Shown here one piece after another: positions 36,967 through 46,210 of a stretch of 64,000 bases of DNA. The stretch is from contig NZ_JOFS01000001.1 in the NCBI RefSeq assembly GCF_000719285.1, positions 1 to 64,000 on the forward strand, given 5' to 3'. Each line of letters starts with the position of its first letter. The first letter of the stretch is position 1. The position numbers and the translations under genes are program-made. The DNA is from Streptomyces bicolor. GTDB taxonomy: Bacteria; Actinomycetota; Actinomycetes; Streptomycetales; Streptomycetaceae. Below the pieces are notes generated by a model. It had not been told where the DNA came from. It saw only the letters and a program-made list of their open reading frames with translations, and did not search any database.

Positions 36967-39114
36967 GTGATGGCCGAAGACCGCGTCCTGAAGGTGCGGG
37001 CGCTCCTCGACTCCGTGCGGGCCGAGGGACGCACCGCGCTGACCGCGCCCGAGGGCAAGGTGGTCGCCGACGCGTACGGGATCGCCGTACCGGGCGAGGA
37101 GCTCGCGACGGACGTCGACGAGGCGGTGGCGTACGCGGCGCGCTTCGGCGGGCCCGTGGTGATGAAGATCGTCTCGCCGGACATCCTCCACAAGACCGAC
37201 GCGGGCGGCGTGATCGTGGGCGTCGAGGGCGCGACGGACGTACGGGCAGCGTTCCACCAGATCGTCGACAACGCTCGGGCGTACAACGCCGACGCCCGCA
37301 TCGAGGGCGTGCAGGTCCAGGAACTGCTTCGCAAGGGGCAGGAGGTCATCGTCGGAGCGGTCACCGACCCGACGTTCGGAAAGGTCGTCGCCTTCGGGCT
37401 CGGCGGGGTGCTCGTCGAGGTCCTCAAGGACGTCACCTTCCGGCTCGCGCCCGTGTCCGCCGACGAGGCGCTGTCCATGCTGGACTCGATCCGGTCGGCG
37501 GAGATCCTGCGCGGGGTGCGTGGTCAGGCGGCCGTGGACCGGTGGGCGATCGCCGAGCAGATCCGCCGGGTCTCACAACTGGTCGCGGACTTCCCGGAGA
37601 TCGCCGAGGTAGACCTCAACCCGGTGATCGCGACCGCGGAGGGGGCGGTCGCCGCCGACATCCGCGTGATCCTGTCGGAGGCGCCGGCAAAGCCCCGCCG
37701 CCGCTACACGCGCGACGAGATCCTCACCTCCATGCGCCGCCTGATGCAGCCGTCGTCGGTCGCCGTCATCGGTGCCTCCAACGAGCAGGGCAAGATCGGC
37801 AATTCGGTCATGCGCAACCTCATCGACGGCGGTTTCGCCGGGGACATCCATCCGGTGAACCCCAGGGCCGATGACATTCTGGGCCGCAAGGCGTACAAGA
37901 GTGTCACGGACGTTCCCGGTGAGGTGGATGTGGCGGTCTTCGCTATCCCCGCCAAGTTCGTGGCCTCGGCCCTGGAGGAGGTGGGACGCAAGAAGATCCC
38001 GAACGCCGTACTGATCCCCTCCGGGTTCGCGGAGACCGGCGAGCACGAACTCCAGGAGGAGATCGTGGCCATCGCCGAGCGGCACGGCATCCGGCTGCTC
38101 GGGCCGAACATCTACGGCTACTACTCGACCTGGCAGGACCTGTGCGCCACGTTCTGCACGCCGTACGACGTCAAGGGCGGGGTTGCTCTGACCTCGCAGT
38201 CCGGCGGCATCGGGATGGCCATCCTGGGCTTCGCACGGACCACGAAGACAGGCGTGTCGGCGATCGTGGGCCTCGGCAACAAGTCGGACCTGGACGAGGA
38301 CGACCTGCTGACCTGGTTCGGCGAGGACCCGCACACCGAGTGCATCGCGATGCACCTGGAGGACCTCAAGGACGGGCGCGCCTTCGTCGAGGCAGCGCGG
38401 GCGACCGTACCGAGGAAGCCGGTGGTCGTCCTCAAGGCGGGCCGTACCGCGGCCGGCGCGAAGGCAGCGGGCTCGCACACCGGAGCGCTCGCCGGCGACG
38501 ACGCCGTCTACGACGACATCCTCAGGCAGGCCGGTGTCATCCGGGCGCCCGGGCTGAACGAAATGCTGGAGTACGCGCGCGCGTTGCCGGTGCTTCCCGC
38601 TCCCAAGGGCGACAACGTCGTGATCATCACCGGGGCCGGTGGCAGCGGCGTACTGCTGTCGGACGCGGTGACCGACAACGGCCTGTCCCTGATGGAGATC
38701 CCGCCGGACCTGGACGAGGCCTTCCGGAAGTTCATCCCGCCCTTCGGGGCGGCGGGCAACCCGGTCGACATCACGGGCGGCGAGCCACCGTCGACGTACG
38801 AGGCGACGATCCGGCTCGGCCTGGAGGATCCGCGCATCCACGCCCTGGTCCTGGGCTACTGGCACACGATCGTCACTCCCCCGATGGTCTTCGCGGAGCT
38901 CACCGCGCGCGTGGTCGCCGAGTTCCGGGAGCGCGGCATCGAGAAGCCCGTCGTCGCGTCGCTCGCGGGTGACGTCGAGGTCGAGGAAGCCTGCCAGTAC
39001 CTGTACGAGCGGGGGGTCGTGGCGTATCCGTACACGACCGAGAAGCCGGTGGCCGTGCTGGGCGCCAAGTACCGGTGGGCGCGGGCGGCGGGCCTGTTGG
39101 GGGGCGGTTCATGA
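36967..39114 (+). CDS. ADP-forming acyl-CoA synthetase (acetate-CoA ligase family, fused subunits)
   Basis: 715 residues in beta-alpha order. The N-terminal ATP-grasp domain (about 1-240, GGPVVMKIVSPDILHKTDAGG, VQELLRKGQEVIVG) is followed by the CoA-binding domain (PSSVAVIGASNEQGKIGN) and ligase domains with phospho-His loop AGSHTGALAG. The order is that of archaeal and Pseudomonas-type Acd fusions. The start is GTG 36967 with GGAG at 36954-36957; ATG 36970 is equally possible. It follows frc by one base. It may regenerate CoA esters (formyl-, oxalyl- or acetyl-CoA) with ATP; the acid substrate is not fixed by sequence. Confidence 0.88.
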   Translation: MMAEDRVLKVRALLDSVRAEGRTALTAPEGKVVADAYGIAVPGEELATDVDEAVAYAARFGGPVVMKIVSPDILHKTDAGGVIVGVEGATDVRAAFHQIVDNARAYNADARIEGVQVQELLRKGQEVIVGAVTDPTFGKVVAFGLGGVLVEVLKDVTFRLAPVSADEALSMLDSIRSAEILRGVRGQAAVDRWAIAEQIRRVSQLVADFPEIAEVDLNPVIATAEGAVAADIRVILSEAPAKPRRRYTRDEILTSMRRLMQPSSVAVIGASNEQGKIGNSVMRNLIDGGFAGDIHPVNPRADDILGRKAYKSVTDVPGEVDVAVFAIPAKFVASALEEVGRKKIPNAVLIPSGFAETGEHELQEEIVAIAERHGIRLLGPNIYGYYSTWQDLCATFCTPYDVKGGVALTSQSGGIGMAILGFARTTKTGVSAIVGLGNKSDLDEDDLLTWFGEDPHTECIAMHLEDLKDGRAFVEAARATVPRKPVVVLKAGRTAAGAKAAGSHTGALAGDDAVYDDILRQAGVIRAPGLNEMLEYARALPVLPAPKGDNVVIITGAGGSGVLLSDAVTDNGLSLMEIPPDLDEAFRKFIPPFGAAGNPVDITGGEPPSTYEATIRLGLEDPRIHALVLGYWHTIVTPPMVFAELTARVVAEFRERGIEKPVVASLAGDVEVEEACQYLYERGVVAYPYTTEKPVAVLGAKYRWARAAGLLGGGS

Positions 39115-39235
39115 CGTGAGGCAGCGGGGGGTCGGCCGACGGTGCGCGTCGGCCGGCCCCGGGACCCGCGCGCGCACGAAAGGCATTGGACAGGGGGCGC
39201 TGGCCAGAACTTTCGACGCAAGGGGTGCAACCAAC

Positions 39236-40624
39236 GTGACTACCACCGACGTTTCACGGGTCGCCGCCTATCGGGAGGTGACCGACAAGAACGGACGCGT
39301 CTACCGCATCGGCGAGTCCGACATCGACATCATGGGCCGCAAGCGCAAGTGGATGGTGATTCTGCCCTGGATAGGCATGATGGGCATTTCCTCCGCCGAG
39401 TACGCGTTCGCGTCCGCCGAGGACACCCTGCACACCGCGCACCACTGGAACAGCATGCACATTTTCTGGATGATGACCGTTTGGGTCTTCTTCCAGGCCG
39501 CGGTGGCCTTCCCCGCGGGAAAACTGCGTGAGAGCGGCAGACTGCCGGCCCGCTGGGCGATGATGCTCGGCGCGATTGGCACATTGATGGGTTATCTGTC
39601 GCTGGCCTTCGCGCCGCACGTCATCGTCGCCTATATCGGCTTCAGCGTGTTCAGCGGCATGGGCGCGGGCATGGTGTACGCCACTTGCGTCAACATGGTG
39701 GGCAAGTGGTATCCGGAGCGGAAGGGCGGCAAGACGGGGTTCGTCAATGGCGGTTTCGCCTACGGATCGGTGCCCTTCGTCTTCCTCTTCAACGGTTACA
39801 TGGACCTGACCAACTTCCGCTGGGTACTGGTCTCGGTGGGTGTGTTCCTCGCCGGAATCGTCGCGTGCTCCGGCTTCTTCTTCAGGGACCCGCCGAAGAA
39901 CTGGTGGCCCGCAGCGGTCGACCCGCTCAACCCGCCGAACGACCCGCGCGCGGCCCGCTCGCTGCGGATGAACCCGCCGGCGGTCCGCCAGTACACGCCC
40001 AAGGAGGCATGGAAAACCGGCCGAGTGGCCCTGATGTGGTTCTGTCTGGCGTGCACGTCCGGCGTGAACATCTTCGGTATCGCCTTCCAGGTGGACATCG
40101 GCGAAGAGGCCGGATTCGCGGGCGGCATAGTGGCGACGGCCATGTCCCTGAAGGCAATCGTCAACGGCACCGGCCGCGGTGTCATCGGCTGGCTCTCCGA
40201 CCTCTACGGCCGCAAACGGTGCCTGCTGGTCGTGTGCGTCATCCTGGGCCTTTCCCAGTACGGCATTCTCTGGTCGGCCGAGGCCAAGAACCTTCCGCTG
40301 TTCCTGGTCTTCTCCTCGATCTCCGGTTTCGGCGGCGGCGCCATCTTCCCGATGTTCGCCGCGCTCACCGCCGACTACTTCGGCGAGAACAACAACGCGT
40401 CCAACTACGGCATGGTCTACAGCGCCAAGCTCGTCTCCGGTCTGGGCGCGGGCATGGGTGCCGTGGTCGTCGGTGCCTGGGGACACTCAGGTGCTTTCAT
40501 CCTGGCCGGGTCCATCTCGCTCTTCGCCGGCTGCATGGCGCTCTTCCTCACTCCCCCGGGGCGCGACAAGACAGAGAGCCGCGTAGTTCCCAACCCGCAA
40601 CCGCTCGGCGAGGACATGGCCTGA
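39236..40624 (+). CDS. OFA-family MFS transporter, oxalate/formate antiporter
   Basis: 462 residues, twelve helices of the oxalate:formate antiporter family. The initial cytoplasmic KRKWMVILPWIGMMGISSAEY and the signature FRDPPKNWWP between helix 6 and the loop are typical. GRGVIGWLSDLYGRKR is MFS motif A in the second half. The GTG at 39236 has AAGGGG upstream. It ends the oxalate operon after a 121-bp gap, so it probably imports oxalate and exports formate. A second member of the family is at 63386-64000. Confidence 0.9.
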   Translation: MTTTDVSRVAAYREVTDKNGRVYRIGESDIDIMGRKRKWMVILPWIGMMGISSAEYAFASAEDTLHTAHHWNSMHIFWMMTVWVFFQAAVAFPAGKLRESGRLPARWAMMLGAIGTLMGYLSLAFAPHVIVAYIGFSVFSGMGAGMVYATCVNMVGKWYPERKGGKTGFVNGGFAYGSVPFVFLFNGYMDLTNFRWVLVSVGVFLAGIVACSGFFFRDPPKNWWPAAVDPLNPPNDPRAARSLRMNPPAVRQYTPKEAWKTGRVALMWFCLACTSGVNIFGIAFQVDIGEEAGFAGGIVATAMSLKAIVNGTGRGVIGWLSDLYGRKRCLLVVCVILGLSQYGILWSAEAKNLPLFLVFSSISGFGGGAIFPMFAALTADYFGENNNASNYGMVYSAKLVSGLGAGMGAVVVGAWGHSGAFILAGSISLFAGCMALFLTPPGRDKTESRVVPNPQPLGEDMA

Positions 40625-40677
40625 CATGACGGCAGATCCGTACGCGGAAAGCAGCTCGTGGGTTGACCTGTCGCGAG

Positions 40678-40718
40678 CATGAGGAGGCCCTCCCCGCTTC
40701 GGGGAGGGCCTCCTCATG
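40678..40718. terminator. Very strong bidirectional terminator (19-bp stem)
   Basis: Bases 40678-40696 and 40700-40718 form a perfect 19-bp stem with a CTT loop (arm begins CATGAGGAGGCCCTCCCCG). It lies between convergent gene ends at 40624 and 40731 and isolates the oxalate operon from the minus-strand operon. Confidence 0.95.
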
Positions 40719-40730
40719 TCCGTATCGCCG

Positions 40731-41780
40731 TCAGCACTTCTCCCGCAGCGAGTGCAGGTGCTCGCTCGAACGGCGGGCGAACGTGAGGGAGTCGGTCGGG
40801 TTGTCGTGCTCCGCCTGCCAGTGGTGGGCGAATCGCTGCCCGCGCAGTCTGGTCACGGCGGAGATGAACCGCTGGTAGTCGATGTCGCCGTCCCCGACGT
40901 CGACCATCCGGTAGCCGTAGGTGTTGGCCGGATCGCTCACGCCGTCCTTGACGTGGAAGAGCGGGTAGCGGTGGGGCTGCTTCAGTACGTAGTCCAGCGG
41001 CTCGAAGGGGGCGGGGGTGCCGTCGGGCCGCTGCGAGAAGCGGAACTGGCCCGAGTAGGCCCAGAAGATGTCCATCTCCAGGTAGACGAGGTCGGGGTCC
41101 GTCTCGGCGAGCAGCACGTCGTAGAGACGGACCTTGGGGTTGTCGGTGGCGAAGGAGAACTCCTCGGAGTGGTTGTGCTGGTAGAACTTCATGCCGCGCG
41201 CCTTCGCCGCCGCGCCGTAGGTGTTGAACTCCTCGGCGGCGCGCTTCCAGGCGTCGACGGTGGAGCCGTAGCGGAACGGCCCGGAGGCGGTGCCTATGTG
41301 CTTCAGGCCGAGGGCCTGGGCATCGTCGAGAACCTTGGTGAGGTTCTGGGCGAAGGTGTAGGCGTTCGGGTCGTTGGAGTAGTAGCCGACGTGGCTGCCG
41401 ATCGGGTTCAGGCCGTGGTCGCGGGCCAGCCGCTTGAGCTGGGCGAGGGTGATCGGGCCGGCCGAGCCCTGGGTGTATCCGGCGAATTCGACCTCGTCGT
41501 AGCCGTACTTCTCGAGTTCGGCGAAGACGGGGGCGAAGCCGAGTGTGGAGACCTTGTCGCGCAGGCTGTAGAGCTGGATGCCGAGTCGGCCGGGCGGGAG
41601 GACGGGGCGGCCCCGACCGGCGGTGCGTGACGACGCGTCGGTGGTGGACGCGGGGGCGGCGGTCGCCGGGGCGGCGGCGCCCAGCAGCGCGGCGGCCGTG
41701 GCGCCCGCGGCGACGCCCAGCATGCCTCGTCTGGTGAGGCGGTGGGTGAGTTCGGGGTCCGTCTGGGAAATGCGGCTCAT
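40731..41780 (-). CDS. Tat-exported sugar phosphate isomerase/epimerase-like TIM barrel protein
   Basis: 349 residues. The N-terminus has a twin-arginine signal (LTRRGMLGVAAGATAAALLG, R17-R18) ending near AATAAPA, so the folded enzyme is exported. The mature part is an AP-endonuclease-2-type TIM barrel: LGIQLYSLRDKV, YDEVEFAGYTQG, FYQHNHSEEF, YLEMDIFWAYSG, FHVKDG. Metal-binding His/Glu/Asp residues are in these motifs. Extracellular members occur in 3-keto-glycoside breakdown, in agreement with secreted oxidoreductase genes at 48.7-52.6 kb. It is the last gene before the terminator. Confidence 0.85.
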   Translation of the reverse strand: MSRISQTDPELTHRLTRRGMLGVAAGATAAALLGAAAPATAAPASTTDASSRTAGRGRPVLPPGRLGIQLYSLRDKVSTLGFAPVFAELEKYGYDEVEFAGYTQGSAGPITLAQLKRLARDHGLNPIGSHVGYYSNDPNAYTFAQNLTKVLDDAQALGLKHIGTASGPFRYGSTVDAWKRAAEEFNTYGAAAKARGMKFYQHNHSEEFSFATDNPKVRLYDVLLAETDPDLVYLEMDIFWAYSGQFRFSQRPDGTPAPFEPLDYVLKQPHRYPLFHVKDGVSDPANTYGYRMVDVGDGDIDYQRFISAVTRLRGQRFAHHWQAEHDNPTDSLTFARRSSEHLHSLREKC

Positions 41781-41826
41781 GCCTGGAACTCCTTGAGGTC
41801 GAAGGCCGTTGTCAGTGGTGAGTGCT

Positions 41827-43299
41827 TCACTGGTGACCAGTCGGAAGAGACGGGCCTGTGAGTCCGGCGAGTTGGAGCAGGAGTGACTTCACATCGGTGG
41901 CCGCGACGCGGTCGCCGACAGCGCGGGGGGTGGAGCAGATGAGGAGCGGACCTTCGTCGTCGCTCGCGGGAAGGCGGCCGTGGCTGCCGCGAATAGGTGA
42001 CGGATCAAGGGGCACGACCGCCATGCGGTAGCGCATGCCGAGTTTCTTACGGGCGAGCGCTGTCGCCGCCTTGACCTTGACGTAGGGGTCGCGGGGATCC
42101 AGGAAGAGTTCAACCGGGTCGTAGCCGGGTTTGCGATGGATCTCGACGAGCCGCGCGAAGTCGGGCGCGCGGGCGTCGTCGAGCCAGTAGTAGTACGTGA
42201 ACCAGGCGTCCGGCTCCGCGATGGCAACGAGTTCGCCCGAGCGTGGATGGTCGAGGTGGTGGCCCTTCTTGCCCTCGTCGTCGAGGAGTTGCTCGATGCC
42301 GGGGAGCCCGTCGAGGGCGGCCCGGGTGGCGTCCAGGTCTTCCGGCTGGCGTACGTAGACGTGGGCGAGCTGGTGGTCAGCGACGGCGAAGGCACGTGAC
42401 GCCATCGGGTCGAGGTACTCCATGCCGTCCTGCGTGTGCACTTCCAGCAGTCCTGCGCGGCGCAGGGCGCGGTTGATGTCGACGGGCCGGTTCGCGCGGG
42501 TGATGCCGTACTCGGAGAGCGCGACCACGGTACGGCCCTCCGCTCGGGCGTCGTCCAGGAGCGGAGCCATGGCCGCGTCCAGGTCGGCGGCCGCTTTCAG
42601 TGAGCGTGGGTCGTCGGGGCCGAAGCGCTGCAGGTCGTAGTCGAGGTGAGGGAGGTAGCAGAGGGTCAGGTCGGGGTTTCGGGTGCGGATGATGTGGCGG
42701 GTCGCGTCGATGATCCAGCGGCTGGAGACGAGGTCCGCTCCGGGGCCCCAGAAGTGGAAGAGCGGGAAGGTGCCGAGTTTCTCGGTGAGTTCGTCGTGCA
42801 GGGCGGGCGGCCGGGTGTAGCAGTCGGGCTCCTTGCGGCCGTCGGAGTAGTAGATGGGACGGGGGGTGACGGTGATGTCGGTGTCGGCGCCCATGGCGTA
42901 CCACCAGCAGATATTGGCGACGGTGTAGCCGGGGTGGGCTCGGCGGGCGGCGTCCCAGAGTTTGTCGCCGGCGACCAGGCCGTTGTGCTGACGCCACAGC
43001 AGTACGTCGCCGAGGTCGCGGAAGTACCAGCCGTTGCCGACGATGCCGTGCTCCGACGGGTGGGTGCCGGTGAGGAACGTGGACTGGGCCGCGCAGGTGA
43101 CGGCGGGCAGGACGGTGCCGAGCGGCGCCTGGGAGCCGGACTGGGCGAGCGTCTTGAGGTGGGGCATGTGGTCGAGGAGACGGGGGGTGAGGCCGACGAC
43201 GTCGAGGACCAGGAGAGGGGTGGGGCGGCGCTTGGCCGTGGCGTCCGGGCGGGGTGCTGAGTGGGTGGCCGGGACTGCCGGGTCCGGTCCCTCGGTCAT
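41827..43299 (-). CDS. Alkaline-phosphatase-superfamily nucleotide pyrophosphatase/phosphodiesterase
   Basis: 490 residues. LLVLDVVGLTPRLLDHMPHL with nucleophile VTCAAQSTFLTGTHPSEHGIVGNGWYF is the classic NPP motif (Thr nucleophile in the PAVT-C-AAQS segment). Further metal ligands are in LDYDLQRFGPD and ALSEYG. The ATG at 43299 has AGGAG upstream and overlaps the EboE stop by 4 bp. It is part of the Ebo-type operon, where a nucleotide pyrophosphatase gene is a common companion. Cytoplasmic; the substrate may be a nucleotide-linked metabolite being processed for export. Confidence 0.85.
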   Translation of the reverse strand: MTEGPDPAVPATHSAPRPDATAKRRPTPLLVLDVVGLTPRLLDHMPHLKTLAQSGSQAPLGTVLPAVTCAAQSTFLTGTHPSEHGIVGNGWYFRDLGDVLLWRQHNGLVAGDKLWDAARRAHPGYTVANICWWYAMGADTDITVTPRPIYYSDGRKEPDCYTRPPALHDELTEKLGTFPLFHFWGPGADLVSSRWIIDATRHIIRTRNPDLTLCYLPHLDYDLQRFGPDDPRSLKAAADLDAAMAPLLDDARAEGRTVVALSEYGITRANRPVDINRALRRAGLLEVHTQDGMEYLDPMASRAFAVADHQLAHVYVRQPEDLDATRAALDGLPGIEQLLDDEGKKGHHLDHPRSGELVAIAEPDAWFTYYYWLDDARAPDFARLVEIHRKPGYDPVELFLDPRDPYVKVKAATALARKKLGMRYRMAVVPLDPSPIRGSHGRLPASDDEGPLLICSTPRAVGDRVAATDVKSLLLQLAGLTGPSLPTGHQ

Positions 43300-44465
43300 G
43301 GCAGCTCCTTCAGGCCGAGGTCCGTCAACAGGTCGCCGGCGAGGGTGAGTTCGGCGGCGATGCCGTCGGCGAGTTGGCTGCGGGCGCGGGGCCGAAGTTC
43401 GGCCGGGAGGGCCTGCCAGGTGTAGGTCTCGACCTCGAGGTGCCGGGTGAGCGGGGTGGGTCCGGCGACGAGCCGGGTCAGTGCGGCCCTGAGCACGGGG
43501 AGTGTGGAGGTGAGGGGCGCGGCAGGGGCTGCGTGGAGCGGGACGTGGAAGTGGGCGCGCCATGGGGAGGCGTCGGGGAGGGCATCGCCCTTGAGTGCCT
43601 CGCCGAGGTCGTCGGTGCCACGCAGACCGGCGGCGGTGGCGGTGCGGGTCTGGTGCAGGAAGCGGGGTTCGTCGAAGGCGGCGAGGGCCTCGCGGACGTC
43701 GGGGAGGTGAGGGTGTTCGGCGTGCAGGGCGGCTGAGAGCTGGGACTTGACGATGGGGACGCGGGCTTCCGCGAGCGCGTCCAGGGCGCTGTGCGGATCT
43801 TCGAAGGAGGTGGCGAGGTGACAGGTGTCGACGCAGACGCCGACGCGGTCGTGGCCGATCGCGGTGAGCGGGGCGATGGCGTCGGCGGTGGTCTCGACGA
43901 TGCAGCCGGGTTCGGGTTCGAGGCCGACGCGGATGTCGCGGCCGGTCAACTCCTGCAGGGCGTCGAGGCGTTCCGCGAGCGTGAGCAGGGCGGTACGGGC
44001 CGTGTTCGCGCGTCCGTCGTCGTGGGCGGTGCGCCAGGCGAGGGGCAGGGTGGAGATGCTGCCCTCGGTGACGTCGTCGGGGAGGAGGCCGGCGAGGACT
44101 CGGGCCAGGGCCGTGGTGTGGTCGAGGCGTTCGGGGTCGGCCCAGTCCGGCTTGTAGACGCGGTACTTGACCTCTTCGGCACCGAAGCCCTCATAGGGAA
44201 AGCCGTTGAGGGTGACGACCTCGAGGCCGCGCCGGTCGAGTTCCGTGCGCAGTCCGCGCAGGGCGGACGGGTCGGAGACGAGGGCGCGGGCGGCATCCTT
44301 GGCGAGCCACAGGCCGATGCCGAGGCGGTCGCGGCAGAGCCGTCGGCGCACGGGTTCGCAGTGGTCCCGCAGTTGGGCGAGGACGCCGTCGAGGTTCTCC
44401 GCGGGGTGGACGTTGGTGCAGTAGGCGAGGTGGACGGTGGACCCGTCGGGGTGGCGGAAGCGCAT
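43296..44465 (-). CDS. eboE: EboE, metabolite traffic protein (TIM barrel)
   Basis: 389 residues. Begins HPDGSTVHLAYCTNVHPAE, the hallmark of the EboE family, and keeps LEPEPGCIVETT, GVCVDTCHLATSFED and FHVPLH with metal-binding residues in a xylose-isomerase-like barrel. It sits between the TatD/EboB gene and the pyrophosphatase, 3 bp from the first. In cyanobacteria and algae the ebo operon is needed for moving a scytonemin precursor to the periplasm; the substrate in Streptomyces is unknown. Confidence 0.88.
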   Translation of the reverse strand: MRFRHPDGSTVHLAYCTNVHPAENLDGVLAQLRDHCEPVRRRLCRDRLGIGLWLAKDAARALVSDPSALRGLRTELDRRGLEVVTLNGFPYEGFGAEEVKYRVYKPDWADPERLDHTTALARVLAGLLPDDVTEGSISTLPLAWRTAHDDGRANTARTALLTLAERLDALQELTGRDIRVGLEPEPGCIVETTADAIAPLTAIGHDRVGVCVDTCHLATSFEDPHSALDALAEARVPIVKSQLSAALHAEHPHLPDVREALAAFDEPRFLHQTRTATAAGLRGTDDLGEALKGDALPDASPWRAHFHVPLHAAPAAPLTSTLPVLRAALTRLVAGPTPLTRHLEVETYTWQALPAELRPRARSQLADGIAAELTLAGDLLTDLGLKELP

Positions 44466-44468
44466 GGC

Positions 44469-45401
44469 TCACGCTCCAGAGGCATGGGCGTCGGTCGGGG
44501 AGTCGGCCCAAGCGTCCGCCTCTCCGGGTACGCCGGCCTGTCCTTCGGGGTCCTTCGGAGCGCCGCGCAGGATGGAGTTGCCCTCGTGGGTCGCCTCCGG
44601 GGTCGCGCCGTCGAGGGTGAGGCGGCCGCTGAGGCCGTAGAAGGCGACGGGGTTGTGCCACAGCACCTGGTCGACGTCGTCCTCGTCGAAGCCCTCGGCC
44701 AGCATCAGATCGGCGACCTTACGGGTCTTGAGCGGATCGCTTCTGCCCCAGTCCGCGGCCGAGTTCACCAGCACCTGCTCGGTCCCGTAGGAGCGCAGGA
44801 TGGCGACCATCCGCTCCTCGTCCATCTTGGTGTCGGGATAGACGGAGAAGCCGAGCCAGCAGCCGCTGTCCTTGGCCTCCTTGACCGTCGTCTCGTTGAG
44901 GTGGTCGACCAGGACACGGTCCGGGGGCAGTGCGGACTCGCGGACGACGTCGAGGGTGCGGCGCAGGCCGGCCAGCTTGTCGCGGTGCGGGGTGTGAACC
45001 AGCGCGGGCAGTTCGTGTTCGGCGGCGAGCTCGAGCTGTGCGGACAGGGCGGTGTCCTCGGCGGGGGTCATCGAGTCGTAGCCGATCTCGCCGACGGCGA
45101 CGACCTGGTCCTTGACGAGATACCGGGGCAGTTCGTCGAGGACGGGGACACAGCGCGGGTCGTTCGCCTCCTTGGGGTTGAGGGCGAGGGTGCAGTGGTG
45201 GGCGATGCCGTACTGAGCGGCGCGGAAGGGCTCCCAGCCGAGAAGGGAGTCGAAGTAGTCGAGGAAGGAGGCGGGAGAGGTGCGGGGCTGGCCGAGCCAG
45301 AAGGAGGGCTCGACGACGGCGCGGACGCCGGCGGCATACATGGCTTCGTAGTCGTCGGTGGTGCGCGAGGTCATGTGGATGTGGGGGTCGAAGAGGCGCA
45401 T
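44469..45401 (-). CDS. eboB: TatD-family hydrolase (EboB)
   Basis: 310 residues. The metal-binding HxH is H7-x-H9 in FDPHIHM; later ligands appear in AVGEIGYDS, VHTPHRDK and DHLNETT. It resembles TatD-type metal-dependent hydrolases and is the EboB member of the ebo set. Its ATG at 45401 shares one base with the EboA stop (TGATG). It probably acts on the same trafficked metabolite as EboE. The C-terminal 40 residues are low-complexity. Confidence 0.85.
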   Translation of the reverse strand: MRLFDPHIHMTSRTTDDYEAMYAAGVRAVVEPSFWLGQPRTSPASFLDYFDSLLGWEPFRAAQYGIAHHCTLALNPKEANDPRCVPVLDELPRYLVKDQVVAVGEIGYDSMTPAEDTALSAQLELAAEHELPALVHTPHRDKLAGLRRTLDVVRESALPPDRVLVDHLNETTVKEAKDSGCWLGFSVYPDTKMDEERMVAILRSYGTEQVLVNSAADWGRSDPLKTRKVADLMLAEGFDEDDVDQVLWHNPVAFYGLSGRLTLDGATPEATHEGNSILRGAPKDPEGQAGVPGEADAWADSPTDAHASGA

Positions 45402-46210
45402 CAGGACTCCTTGCCGTCGGTGCCGCGGGTGCCGCGCTCGGCGGCGGGCTCGGGTGGGGTGGCCGTGGGGTCGGTCAGGGTCAGGACGCGGTGCAGGTCT
45501 TCGGGCACGGAACGGCCCGCGGCGGTGCGCTCGGCGGCGTAGTCGCCCAGCATGCGGGCGAGTTCGGCGTCGCGGCGGGCGCGGCGGTCCAGGTCGGCCA
45601 CCCTGTGGACGGGCACACCGGTGAACAGGCACTTCAGGACGGCGTGACGCCACTGGTGGGAGTCGAGGTGCCGGGCGGAGTAAGGGCCGACGGCGGCGGC
45701 GAGGAGCCGGGTGTCGTTGGTGCGCAGGGCGTCCTCCACGAGCGGGAGGGCCTCCGGGCCGGGCACCAGATGGGGCAGTGCGTGCAGGACGGCGCGACGT
45801 TCGGCGGCGGTTCCCTGGAAGTAGACCCGTGTGAGGGCGTCCGCGTCGGCGCGGGCCGCGTTCAGGATAAGGACGCGGGCGGCGTCGGCGTGGTCGGGGC
45901 CGCAGCGGCGGCCGGCCTCGGCGATGCGCAGCTCCCACACGGAGATGGGCCCATGGGTGCCGGGTTTCGCGGCGGCCTCCTCGAGAGCTCGGTGCAGCCA
46001 GTTGCGGGCGGCGGCGTCGAGGCGGGCGGTGAGGTGGACGCGGAGTTCGGTGGGCGGGGTGAGGGCGAGGGTGGTGCCCTGGCCTGCCGACTGGCCGACG
46101 GCGTCGGCCGGGCCGCCGTCGCGTGCGGGAGCGACCTTGTCCGGTTTGTCCTCTGCGCCCGGAGAAGCCTCCGCGCCCGGGATGGCCGGGCTGGTGCGGG
46201 GGTGGGTCAT
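45401..46210 (-). CDS. eboA: EboA domain-containing protein
   Basis: 269 residues. After about 55 disordered residues the protein is all-helical with ARNWLHRALEEAAAK, ISVWELRIAEAGRRCG and DTRLLAAAVGPYSARHLDSHQWRHAVLKCLFTG, the last being typical of EboA. No enzymatic motif is known for this family. The ATG at 46210 overlaps the preceding TIM barrel stop by 4 bp. Ebo proteins usually occur as a set, and the position and order support the call. Confidence 0.82.
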   Translation of the reverse strand: MTHPRTSPAIPGAEASPGAEDKPDKVAPARDGGPADAVGQSAGQGTTLALTPPTELRVHLTARLDAAARNWLHRALEEAAAKPGTHGPISVWELRIAEAGRRCGPDHADAARVLILNAARADADALTRVYFQGTAAERRAVLHALPHLVPGPEALPLVEDALRTNDTRLLAAAVGPYSARHLDSHQWRHAVLKCLFTGVPVHRVADLDRRARRDAELARMLGDYAAERTAAGRSVPEDLHRVLTLTDPTATPPEPAAERGTRGTDGKES

